Assembly (NCBI RefSeq): GCF_023159225.1
Contig: NC_063168.1
Coordinates: forward strand, 65,265,398-65,329,397
Direction: 5' to 3'
DNA length: 64,000 nucleotides
Source: Perognathus longimembris pacificus
Lineage: Eukaryota > Chordata > Mammalia > Rodentia > Heteromyidae
Positions 37,390 through 47,300 of this stretch are shown here, piece after piece. The position numbers were made by a program, and so were the translations under genes. Positions within the stretch are counted from its first letter, which is position 1. Every line of letters starts with the position of its first letter. Under the pieces are notes generated by a model. It did not search any database, was not told the DNA's origin, and was given only the letters and a program-made list of their open reading frames with translations.

Positions 37390-37430
<41 letters not shown>
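37199..37430 (+). repeat. IDL-Geo SINE nested in L1, long A-tail
   Basis: Full-length dimer starting GGGCTGGGGATATAGCCTAG, with B-box GGATCGATTCC, Geo monomer GGCGCTGTGGCTCAAGTGGC and ending CCCAGGACTGGCC. The A-tail is about 40 bases, uninterrupted. Target duplication AAAACAGTACTTTC lies at 37185-37198 and again directly after the tail, to 37441. The long pure tail suggests a recent insertion. Confidence 0.95.
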
Positions 37431-37432
<2 letters not shown>

Positions 37433-37712
37433 AGTACTTTCTACAATCAAAGTTCTCACGTGACTTGTCAAAAATTATTTAACAGTGTACATGAGATCTT
37501 ATTTCCAGTTTGTCTATTCTTTCCTTTGGATTTTGTACCTGTCTTTCTGCCAGGGCACACTGTGTTTACTGTAACTTTGTAGAAAGTTTTTAAGTCAAAT
37601 ATTGTGAATCTGACAGAATTGTTCTTTTCCGAGATTTTTTGGCTATTCATTGTCCCCTGAGATTTCATGAATTTTAGGACAAGAGATTTTTATTTCTATA
37701 AAAATAGCATAT

Positions 37713-37926
37713 GGGCTGGGGATATGGCCTAGTGGCAAGAGTGCCTGCCTCATATACATGAGGCCCTGGGTTCGATTCCCCAGCACCACATATACAGAAA
37801 ACTGCCAGAAGTGGCGCTGTGGCTCAAGTGGCCGAGTGCTAGCCTTGAGCAAAAAGAAGCCAGGGACAGTGTTCAGGCCCTGAGTCCAAGCCCCAGGACT
37901 GGCAAAAAAAAAAAAAAAAAAAAAAA
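37713..37926 (+). repeat. IDL-Geo SINE nested in L1
   Basis: Full-length dimer with ID head GGGCTGGGGATATGGCCTAG, B-box GGGTTCGATTCCCC and Geo tail GGCGCTGTGGCTCAAGTGGC to CCCCAGGACTGGC, then an A-tail. Perfect 11-bp target duplication AAAATAGCATA lies at 37701-37711 and 37923-37933. It is close to my inferred consensus, so relatively young. Confidence 0.95.
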
Positions 37927-38140
37927 TAGCATAGGCTTTTAAAGTGAATTACATTTGATCTGTAGAAACAGGGTGATTTTTCAGTTATCTGTGACTTCCT
38001 TAATTTTTTCAGGTATATTTCATAGTTAAAGTTGCATAAGGCATTCACTTCCTTGGTTTAATTCCTAGCTTTTAAATTCTTTTAAATGAAATTGTAAGTA
38101 TTTTTTCAAATTTTTCGGTTATTTTCTTTTTCAAATTTTT

Positions 38141-38371
38141 TTTTCAAATTTTTATTATCAAACTGATGTACAGAGAGGTTACAGTTTCATACATTAGGCA
38201 TTGGATACATTTCTTGTACTGTTTGTTACCTTGTCCCTCATAGCCCTCCCGCCTCCCCTTTTCCGTTTCCCCCAATGAGGTGTTCAGTTCACTTACACCA
38301 AACAATTTTGCAAGTATTGCTTTTGTAGTTGTTTGTCTTTTTTTACCCTGTGTTTCTCAATTTTGGTATTA
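38141..38371 (-). mobile_element. L1 3' UTR end nested inside older L1, inverted
   Basis: After T-rich sequence comes TTTTTATTATCAAACTGATG, then the inverted C-rich polypyrimidine tract (38236-38277), CACCAAACAATTTTGCAAGT and TTACCCTGTGTTTCTCAATT. It is the reverse complement of the element at 24598-24854, and diverges from it at the same point near 38371. The older L1 resumes on both sides in register, so this is a nested insertion. Confidence 0.78.
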
Positions 38372-39077
38372 TGTTGTGTACTTTGTGTGTTGACTTTGTA
38401 TTCTGCTCCATTTATTATCTCTACGAATATTTTAGTGAAAACTCAAGTTTCCAAAGATGAATTCATATTATCTGTGAACTGGAATATTTACTTCTCCTTT
38501 TCAAAGCTAGATGAATTTTATTTCTTTTCATTGAATAATGGCTTTGTCTAGAATTTCTAATATTTTAATAGCTACAGTGAAGATGGCAATGATTGTCTTA
38601 TCTCTGATCTTAAAGAAAGGCTTTCAGTCCCTTATCATTCAATATGAATTTTGCTCTCAGCTTTTCATATGTGGCTTTTATTATGCTAAGGTGGTTTTAT
38701 TCTCTGTCCTAGTTGGCTCAATATGTTTTTGTCACAAATTGGTTCAGGAGGTTTTTCTCCATCATTTGAAGTAATTGTGTGGGTTATATTTTCCTTTCTT
38801 CCTGGTTAGGTGCTTTGCTAAATTGTGTAGTTTTCATGTACTGTATTCCAGTCTTGTATTCCAGGAATATATCTTTTGGTTCTGCTGTACAATTTTTTTC
38901 AATATACTATTGAAGTCTGTTAATATTTTTGTGAGATGTTCAGGAGTACATTGAGTTGTCTTTGTCATGCAATTTCTTTGTCTCCTTTGGCATTGGGGTA
39001 ATACTGGTATGGTGCAATCAGTTACAGAATATCTTTTCATTTATTTTTTTTAAGTTTTAAAAGATTTGAAACTAGTT

Positions 39078-39079
<2 letters not shown>

Positions 39080-39118
<39 letters not shown>

Positions 39119-39470
39119 TTTCTGTGGTATTGGCATTGAAACTCCGGCTTCCCATGTGCTAGGTGAGTGCCATGCCCCTCAAGGCAGCCCTTTTGGCTTT
39201 AGGTAGTTTTCAGGTATGTGTTGACACTTGTACAAGGCTTGCCTCAGATCCTCATCTTCCCTCCCTATCCATCTCATGTACAGAAGATTACAGGTGTATA
39301 ATCATACATATTACAGAATATGGATTACATATTAGCATGCCCAACTTTTCTGATAAAATAGGATCCCACTAACTTTTTCTCCAAGCCTCAAATTACTAAC
39401 TTCCTGATCTCTGTCTCCTGATGGGATGAGACTAAAAAGAGGAATCACCATGCCTAGCCCTTCTTTAAAC
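39080..39470 (-). repeat. old 7SL-Geo-type composite SINE, inverted, with (TG)n at its tail
   Basis: A pure TG array (39080-39117) is followed by an inverted tRNA-like part (ATTGGCATTGAAACTCCGGC), a diverged middle and an inverted 7SL-like head (CTGTCTCCTGATGGGATGAG through ATCACCATGCCTAGCCC). It interrupts the L1. It is the most diverged member of the group and the assignment of its middle is weak. Confidence 0.55.
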
Positions 39471-40015
39471 GTTTGGTGAATTTATAAATTCTGGTGATAA
39501 AGCCATCATATGTCAGAGTGTGCTTGTGTGTCTGTGTGTGTCAGGATATTTAATTGCTGACTGAATCCCCCTAGTTAAATTTTATTTTACATTTTTATGT
39601 CTAGCTTACTCCTCCATCTCAACTTGACGGTCTTAATAGGTGTTATATTTTTAAGAACTTCTGCCTGACTTGTACAGTTAATTTCCAACATATTGTCTTG
39701 TGAGTATCACTGTTGCATTGGTTTGAAATTTATCCTTTTCTCACCATTTTGATGTTCACATTCCTTTCCCCATATATACAATATCCAGGGTACCAGAATC
39801 AAATACAGCAACAACAGGGATAAACCATAGAAGAGAAAAATGAAAGAAAAAAGAAATAATTTCACATAGTACATTAAAAATATCAACAGCAATAAAATAA
39901 ACTTCTTGTTTCCATAGCTTGAAGTTCATTTCACTTAGCATCATCTTATATGACCATATGTACATAGCCATTGAGCTATTGTGGTCCTCTAGCTTGAAGA
40001 TAAATAGAAAGTCCA

Positions 40016-40200
40016 CAGATTGGGAGAAGACCTTGACTAGCCACGCAACAGACAAGGGCCTCATATCTAAAATATACTCAGAACTCAAAAAATTAAGACC
40101 CTCAAAAACAAATTCCCAAAGAAGCATAGATTACCATGGTTTCCCTCATTGGTAATAATTACTATAAGTCTAGGATAGTCCTAGTAGAAGATCATAATTA
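40016..40200 (+). mobile_element. L1 fragment in plus orientation with internal deletion
   Basis: GATTGGGAGAAGACCTTGAC, AGACAAGGGCCTCATATCTA and AAATATACTCAGAACTCAAA are L1 ORF2 in sense. About 50 bases later GGTTTCCCTCATTGGTAATA matches the 3' UTR motif also seen at 29489. The ORF2 section between is missing. Sequence at 39740-40015 may belong to the same insertion in inverted form. Confidence 0.5.
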
Positions 40201-41360
40201 TTTTTTATTTTTATATAGCTGTTTTTATTTTTATATAGCTGTACCTAACCTTACTTTGGTTATCTGTAATTGATGATTTCTCTTTTTATTTGAATTTATC
40301 AAGCCAAAATGTAGCCAATTTGTTTGACCTTTTCAAATGAACCAGCTTTTGGTTTTATTGATTATAAGTTTCTACCCTCCATTTTGTTCACCTCCGTGTT
40401 AACCATTGCTGGTTTGTTCATCTGCTTCCTTTGGTTTATTTTTTTCTTTTTCTAATTTCTTAAGTTGCAAAGTTTTGTGTTTGAAAACTCTTACTTTTTA
40501 AAATAGATATTTAGAACTGCACATTTTTCACTCAGCAGTGCTTTTGTTGGGCCCAGTGAGTTTACATATATTATGCTTTGTTTTCATTTGTCTCTAAGAT
40601 GTGGTTTGTCTAATTTTTTCTTGTGATATTTCATCCATTGATTGTTTAAGGGTCTATTGCTTTCACTTCTGTTCATTTTTCTTACTTTATGGCCAGAGAA
40701 GATATTATTTAAGTTATCTTTTCTTTTAAATTTATTAAGATTTTGGTTGTGCTTCGTGTCCTCAACAGAAAAAATGTCTGTTGCTTTCTTCAGAAGAGTG
40801 TGGGTACAAATGTGGATGTTATTGAATAGAGCATTCTGAATATGTCTATCAGGTCTATGTGGTTCATTGTGAGAAGTTCTCTTTTTTCTTACCTATTTTC
40901 TGTCTGATTTTTCCATCCATTATTTAGAGCAAGATATTTAAATTTTGAACATTTCTTTTGTAGAATTGCTTCTCCCCTTTCAATTCTGTCAGTTTTTTGT
41001 CTCATACATTTTAATGTCCTTCTATTAGGTATGTAAATGTTTATATTGTTATATGTTCTTGCTGTAGTGAACATTTTATTAATGTATAATGTCCTTTGCC
41101 TCTTGGAAGTTTTTTAGACATAAAGTCTATTTTAGCTAATATTGGTACAACTACGCGGACTTCTTTTGCTTACTTTTTGCATAGAATATCCTTTCTATAT
41201 TTTCATTTTCAAGTTATTTGTGTCTCCTAGTCTGAATTGAGTCTATTGTAGACAGTGCAGAGATGGGTGATATTTTAAAACCCTGTTTTCCCAATCTTTG
41301 TATTTCAGCTGGCAAATTTAATCATTTTACGGATATAATTATTAGCAAGGAAGAGCTTCT

Positions 41361-41739
41361 ATGACTTCTGCTTTTTTTTCCTATGTCTTATCCCTTGCTA
41401 CTTCTTTATTTTTGCAATTACCAATCATTAATAGTGCAAGGATTTCCATTTTGATTCCTCCATGCATACTTACATTACAATTTGAATAAACTGGACCCCT
41501 GATTCAGATTTCCTCTTTTTCTAGTGCTTCCCCCCTTTTCATATAGTGTTTGGTGTGTTTTTATCATTCTGTCTTCATATATGTAAACAGAGCATGTACC
41601 AGTCACTATCTCCAGTGTATTTTCTTTTTCTTGTCTTCCTGCCTCTGATCCTCCATCACATACAAATGCAACTCCCTTAGATTCATGTTCCAATTTTCTT
41701 CTTAGTATCATAATCATTATTTTAGTTCTTTGTTCCAGA
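41361..41739. other. unassigned sequence between two L1 remnants
   Basis: No gene. It is probably L1-derived (5' part of the first copy or 3' UTR of the second), but no motif fixes it. Confidence 0.4.
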
Positions 41740-43590
41740 CATACATGAAAACATGATATATTTGGCTTTTTTGGGTCTAGCCTATCCTATTCAGTTCTAT
41801 TGATATGACAATACATATGACAATTTCATCTATGTATATATACATAGATATATATTGTTCAGTCATAAAAAATTTAAATATGGTGTAAACTATCTTATAT
41901 GTTTACTGATTCATCCATTATAGGGCTCTCAGCTAGACTGAATCCATGGTTGTAATATGAAAAAACTCCAGTGAACATGGGTTAGATGTCTTTTTTGTAT
42001 ATTTATTTACTTTCCCTCAGATAAATGCACAGAACTGGTATGGAAAAGTCATAAGGTAGGGAATTTTTTTTCAGCTTTTTGAGGAATCTTCTGTACTGGC
42101 TGTGTAGTAAAGCCAAACATTGGGATCTTGATTCTCATAGAGGTGATATCTGAACAACAAGAGAGTTAGAGTTCTAGGTCAGTCTTCTGCATGCAGATTA
42201 GCATTCTCAGCACCACTCTTTGAAGGAGTTCTCATTTTTCCATTGTATGTATGCTTTTAGCTCCTTTGTCAAAGATCAGGCGACTGTAGTTATGTGGTTT
42301 TATTTCTACATTTTGTATTCTAATCCATTAGATTTTGTGTCTGTTTTTATGTCAGTGCCACATTTTTGTTACAATGGCTTTGTTGTATAATTTGAAATTT
42401 AATATTGTGATACCTCCAGCTTTGCTCTTTTCTGTTAGGATTCCTCTAGCTATTTGGGAGGTCTTTTATGTTTCTATATGACTTTAATGATTTATTTTTC
42501 TCTTTCTATGAATAATGACATCAGGATTTTGGTGGGCATTGCATGAAGTCCATAGATTGTTTTTCTTTATATGATTATCATGACTATTAATTTTCAGTGG
42601 TTTATAGTCTCTTGGTGAAATTTTGTTAGGTCAGCTACATCTAGACTTTATCCAGGTTTTTCTAGATTTTCCAATTTACTTGAAAGTAAAATCCTCTATT
42701 TCATTGGCATTTGTAGTGAAATCACCTATTATCTCTAATAGTATAAATTTGAATAATTTTCCTCTTTCTTTAGTCATATTATCTAAGGGTTTATGAATCT
42801 TATTTAACTTTTCAAAGAACCAACTTCCTATTTTATTATTCTTTGTATAGTTTTTGGCCTTAATCTCAATAATTTTTGCTCTAATATTTATTCTTTTTTA
42901 TTTGCTAATGTGATGTCTGACTTGTTTTTGTAGGAACTTTCTAGGCTATTAGCTTAATATCTCCCTTGTTTTGTTTTCTTTTATTTTGTTTTTATGATTC
43001 AGGCTATTAAAGCTATTCTTTTTAGCACTGTCTTTGCTGTATTCGAAAAAGTTCTGGTGGCTTGTGTTTGCATTTTAATTAGATTTTAGGGACTTGGGGA
43101 ATTTTCTCCTTATGTTTTCATTGACCCACTTGTCTTTCATTTTCCATGTGTTTGAATATTTTCTGTAGTTTCTTTCACTGTTCAGTTCTGGTTTTACCCC
43201 ATTATTGTCTAATTGATGGAAGAAATTCTTTTTTTTTTTTTTTTTTTTTTTGGCCAGTCCTGGGCCTTGGACTCAGGGCCTGAGCACTGTCCCTGGCTTC
43301 TTCCCGCTCAGGCTAGCACTCTGCCACTTGAGCCACAGCGCCGCTTCTGGCCGTTTTCTGTATATGTGGTGCTGGGGAATCGAACCTAGGGCCTCGTGTA
43401 TCTGAGGCAGGCACTCTTGCCACTAGGCTATATCCCCAGCCCCGGAAGAAATATTTTAATGAACTTTGTTAGTTGCTAGGTAATATGTGATCTATTTTGG
43501 AGCAAGTTCCATAAGCTACTAAGAAGAATCTTTATTGTGCAGTTGCTAGATAAAATATATATAGATACTTAGGAGGTCTAATTCTACAAC
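41740..43590 (-). mobile_element. second L1 ORF2 remnant, inverted
   Basis: A second antisense L1 begins again at its 3' end: ATTGTTCAGTCATAAAAAAT, CCAGTGAACATGGGTTAGAT, AGCTTTTTGAGGAATCTTCT, AAAGATCAGGCGACTGTAGT, GTGATACCTCCAGCTTTGCT, then RT-region sequence AAGAACCAACTTCCTATTTT, up to TGATCTATTTTGGAGCAAGT. It is frame-broken and split by an IDL-Geo SINE at 43227-43443. Confidence 0.78.
43227..43443 (-). repeat. IDL-Geo SINE nested in L1, inverted
   Basis: A T-run, then GGCCAGTCCTGGGCCTTGGA and the inverted Geo monomer, then inverted ID head GGTGCTGGGGAATCGAACCT ending TATATCCCCAGCCC. Target duplication GGAAGAAAT lies at 43218-43226 and 43444-43452. L1 sequence resumes directly after it. 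Confidence 0.95.
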
Positions 43591-43595
43591 TACAC

Positions 43596-43665
43596 AGGAT
43601 TGAGTGGAACTAGCTGTGTAACCTAGACTGGCCTTGAACTCTCAATCTTCTTGGTAACTCTCTAA
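43596..43665 (-). repeat. 7SL/B1-like fragment, inverted
   Basis: TGTGTAACCTAGACTGGCCT then TGAACTCTCAATCTTCTTGG resembles an inverted B1-type right part. It is short and diverged. Confidence 0.45.
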
Positions 43666-44049
43666 TTGGAATATTTCCCAGTTCAACATGCCAAAACTCT
43701 AATCTCCAAAACAGTTTTTCCTTTACTTTTTAGTTGGAGACATCAGAAAATCACATAACATTTCATATTTGTAGACAGATTTTTAAAATGCATGTTCATA
43801 AGATATTTTATTAAGATATCTCAAACTCTGCAGAAAACAAATTCAGTTTACAAGCTACATTTTAAATAGCATTAATTTTATTTTTAAAGTAGTTGTACAA
43901 AGGAGAGTTCAATTCAGTATGTCAGATTATGAGTACAATTTTGTGAGTACTAATTTTAGACTAACAATTATTAATATTTTAGTTTCTTAAATCAGATAGA
44001 AAACAAAAAGCAGAGGTATAAGCCAGGTTTTGTGACTGCTCATGTATTT
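43666..44049. other. unassigned AT-rich sequence
   Basis: No gene or repeat was recognised. Confidence 0.45.
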
Positions 44050-44800
44050 TTTTTTATTCAGTTTTATTTTTCTCATCTAGCTTTTATTTCATGTTTAGTG
44101 TCCTTTATTTCTACCTGAAGGACTCCGTTCTGAATTTCTTGCAGAGCAGATGTAATGGTGACAAGCTCCCTCTGTTTTTATTTATCTGGAAATGATATAT
44201 TTTCTCTCTATGTTTTAAAGGACAGTTTTGCTGGATATGGTAAACCTGATTGAGACATTTGAATGTTTGGGGTGGGGGTGGGGTGGGAGGTTAGTTGTTG
44301 TTCAAGCTCTTTAAATACACCATCTCATTCCTATGGATAACGCTAAAATTACTAATGAGCAATTTGCCACTGATTTTTTTAAATTGAGAATATCTAATTT
44401 GCAAAATGCCACTTCTACCTTGCTGCTTTGAAATTTTCCCTTTGACTCTGGATCTCAACAGTGGGATTATATTGTGTCTTGGTGTAAGACTCATTGATTT
44501 CAACATACTTGGAATCTGATGAGTTTCTTAGTTGTTTTTATTCATATATTTTCTTGAATTTGAAACTAGTAATCTTTCGCATTTTCTCTTTGACCATTTT
44601 CCTTTCTCTTCTGAGATTCACACTCATTGCTCTCTTGATCTGTTTGATTATATCTCACAGATCTACAAGGATCTGGTAAGCTTTTTAAATCTTTCTTCTT
44701 TCTGGTTCTCAAATTTAAAGTACTTCATTATTTTCAAGGTCATTGACTTTCTTCTCTCTTCTCAAATCTATCAATGTGAACCCATAAAATAATGTTTTTG
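44050..44800 (-). mobile_element. possible 5' region of an old L1, inverted
   Basis: The order GGACAGTTTTGCTGGATATG, CTTTAAATACACCATCTCAT, TTGCTGCTTTGAAATTTTCC, TATTGTGTCTTGGTGTAAG and AGATTCACACTCATTGCTCT resembles the antisense 5' region of old L1M elements. A G-rich patch lies at about 44268-44290. I hold the family call loosely. Confidence 0.42.
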
Positions 44801-44819
44801 CTTCAGTTCTTATACAGTT

Positions 44820-44892
44820 TTCTGTAATAGTGCCAAGGCTTGAACTAAAGAACTCAGGCTCTGGCTTTGTTTTCTTGTTTACACCTAGTGCT
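44820..44892 (-). repeat. Geo-like monomer fragment, inverted
   Basis: GCCAAGGCTTGAACTAAAGA, CTCAGGCTCTGGC and TAGTGCTCAACCAGCC look like an inverted tRNA-like SINE tail of the Geo type. It is short and diverged. Confidence 0.35.
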
Positions 44893-45066
44893 CAACCAGC
44901 CTTACATTCCAATAAAAAAATGTTTTCAGACCCTGCACCTTTCCTAGAAATATTGAATTTCTAATGTTCCTCATAGGTGAGGTTGTCTCTTAGCCATCAG
45001 TGAATGTCTGTCTCCCACAAGGTAGAAATTAATACAGGAAGGGTGAATAAAAATTTATGGACTTTT

Positions 45067-45272
45067 GGGCTGGGGATATGGCCTAGTGGCAAGAGAGCTT
45101 GTCTCCTATACATGAGGCCCTGGGTTCGATTCCCCAGCACCACATATACAGAAAACTGCCAGAAGTGGCGCTGTGGCTCAAGTGGCAGAGTGCTAGCCTT
45201 GAGCGGGAAGAAGCCAGGGACAGTGCTCAGGCCCTGAGTCCAAGCCCCAGGACTGGCCAAAAAAAAAAAAAA
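45067..45272 (+). repeat. IDL-Geo dimeric SINE
   Basis: Full length, very close to the other young copies: head GGGCTGGGGATATGGCCTAG, B-box GGGTTCGATTCCCC, linker CACCACATATACAGAAAACT, Geo monomer GTGGCGCTGTGGCTCAAGTG to CCCAGGACTGGCC and an A-tail. Perfect 12-bp target duplication TTATGGACTTTT lies at 45055-45066 and 45274-45285. Confidence 0.95.
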
Positions 45273-45285
45273 GTTATGGACTTTT

Positions 45286-46131
45286 TCAATTGCTTAGAAT
45301 GAACCAGATGGGCATGAGGCTTGCAAAACCAACAGAGATTAATCAATAGTGAGTCTGAACCTCTGTGATGAAGCAGTAGTAAGACATTAGGACATACATC
45401 CTTAATATTTGAAAGGAAGACCCATTATAGTCTACAGTAGTTCCCTTCAACTATGTGCAAACTCCTCCTGAAACTGGCGCCGCTTCTTCCTGTCATGGAA
45501 CTTGGAAAGTCATAGCAACTGCCTAGTGAAGAACTGAAATTAGCCACAATTTATCATTAGACACCAGCATTATAAAACACACCAGGTAGATTGTACCAGT
45601 GCAATTCTTGTCTAAATAGAGAGACAGATTTCTGGGTCTACCTCTATTGTTATTTCTTTAGTGTCTATTGGAATCACCTTTGTGAAAACTAAAAGTGCCC
45701 AATGGAATAATGCTGTCTAGACAATTGTATAGATCAAAAAGCAATATATGGTGTGTTCTGTTCTCCATTACTAGACTTCGCAGGTTTAGAAAACAATGGT
45801 TAAAAATGGAAACGACACTTTGCACTGTCATTCTCATGATTCACAGTGCAATCTTTGCTGGCTAGGCCCATACATTTGTACTCTAGTAGTTTAGAAGTCT
45901 AGAAATCTTAATTCTACACTGATGGATACTTCCAGTGAAAGACTCAGAAGTAGTCTTATCATCCTAGAAGTTAAGAATGGTCACCTGGTCATCACAAGTT
46001 TCATTCTAGTCAGTTAAGTAAAGAAAGGAGTTATATAAAGAGTGTGATCAAATCTATCAGCAAAAAAAAAAAAAAAATGGGTAAGTCCTCCACAATTTGA
46101 TTAAGAAACAATAGGTAAAAATAGGGGGCAG
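45286..46131. other. unassigned sequence
   Basis: No gene or repeat was recognised, apart from an A-run at about 46062-46077. Confidence 0.5.
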
Positions 46132-46278
46132 AGCCTAGTGCTAGTGGCTCACACCTATAATCCTAGTTACTCAGGAGGCTGAGATCTGAGGATCGTGGTT
46201 CAAAGCCACCTCAGGCAGGAAAGCCTATGAGACTGTTATCTCCAATTAACCACCAGAAATGCGGGAAGAGGTGCTGTT
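46132..46278 (+). repeat. 7SL-Geo SINE, 3'-truncated
   Basis: A well-preserved 7SL head (CTAGTGGCTCACACCTATAA, CCTAGTTACTCAGGAGGCTG, ATCGTGGTTCAAAGCC) and the join CTCCAATTAACCACCAG. The Geo part stops after GGAAGAGGTGCTGT. The tail and B-box side are missing. Confidence 0.85.
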
Positions 46279-46979
46279 TATTTTTAAGAATGTACAATTT
46301 TGTATGTTGAAGAAAATACAGTACATGACATTTTGTTCAGTGACTGTCTGGATATATGAAGACAGCCTTAGAAGGTTACAATAGAGTCTAAAGATTCTTG
46401 TCTCCTAGTGACATCATCACTGTCATAAAATTTGGGGCTAAATGCATTATTCACAGTGATGTCATAGATTTGTAGCTTTGTAAATGAACCTTCTGTGTTG
46501 CCAGTTATATAATCTCCAACCCTGTACACTCTCTAATAGAGCACTTTCTACTGATAATTACTGACGCTGTGACTGGTTAATGTGTTTACAACAGTATGTT
46601 TCTGTTATTCTTTTGGTGTACTCTTCCTACCATATATTTAAAAAGTTGTTATGTAACAAGATGCTATGCCAGGCATCAGGCGCCTCATATATCTTGTTAC
46701 TGTTTCTCATTTCCATCAACAAGCCCCACTGAGTGACTGGCCTATATAATTTCCTTCTGCATGTGCATGCTTTAGGATGCTTAAACAATGATGAAATCAC
46801 TTAATAGCACGTTTATCAGCACATATCCCTGTCATACAGGCATATTTCTTTAGATATGGACACCAGGCTAATGGGGATGGACAATAGTAGATAGGTGTTG
46901 CATTAACTTGGCTGAGATATCTGTTTCCTTCAATTCCCTACCCGGCATAATGCTACGTTAGCACAGTCAGCGAGAGGTG
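46279..46979. other. unassigned sequence
   Basis: No gene or repeat was recognised. Confidence 0.5.
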
Positions 46980-47300
46980 TTTTGCATGAGACTTGGAAGC
47001 TGGAAATTAAGCAGCAGTCATATTCTTCTCATTCTCTGAGGATCAGTGTAGGGCAGCAGGCATTGTTGCCAGGTAGGTGCTTCACTGCTTATCGGCTGGC
47101 TCACCTGCTTGTCCTGGAGTACCAGCAATGCCGCCTTCTTCAGCTCCCAGTGCTCTTCTCAGCTTCTCTGACTCCAGGGCCAACTGTGTGTTTAATATCA
47201 CGGGAGGGGGCCAGCTGCTACCTAAGGCCACTGCATCCCTGCAGTTGGGGACTTGGAATACATTGAAATCCCAATGCAGATGGAGTCTGCCTTCCTAGGT
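46980..47300. other. GC-richer repeat-free block of unknown nature
   Basis: Local GC content rises clearly above the surroundings. The block holds two overlapping plus-strand open frames (46982-47266, 94 codons, and 47077-47298, 73 codons) that match no family I know. It could be an old LTR, a regulatory element or a chance patch. CpGs are few, so it is not a CpG island. Confidence 0.3.

Larger units (their letters stand above)
36055..41360 (-). mobile_element. long L1 ORF2 remnant, inverted, repeatedly interrupted
   Basis: Plus-strand reading follows antisense L1 from 3' UTR to the endonuclease end of ORF2. Examples: GCTGAGTACTATTCTATTGT (36334), AAGGATCCAACTTCAACTTT (37124), GTATTCTGCTCCATTTATTA (38398), GAACCAGCTTTTGGTTTTAT (40339), TTTATGGCCAGAGAAGATAT (40687) and AAAGTCTATTTTAGCTAATA (41121). 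Frames are broken throughout. Nested insertions are listed separately: two IDL-Geo SINEs, an L1 3' end, an old 7SL-Geo SINE and an L1 piece in plus orientation. L1 ORF2 encodes endonuclease and reverse transcriptase; nothing here could be functional. Confidence 0.8.

Noticed and set aside
39756..40127. 123-codon open frame on the minus strand
   Set aside because: It overlaps an L1 piece in the antisense direction, so it is a shadow of the repeat.
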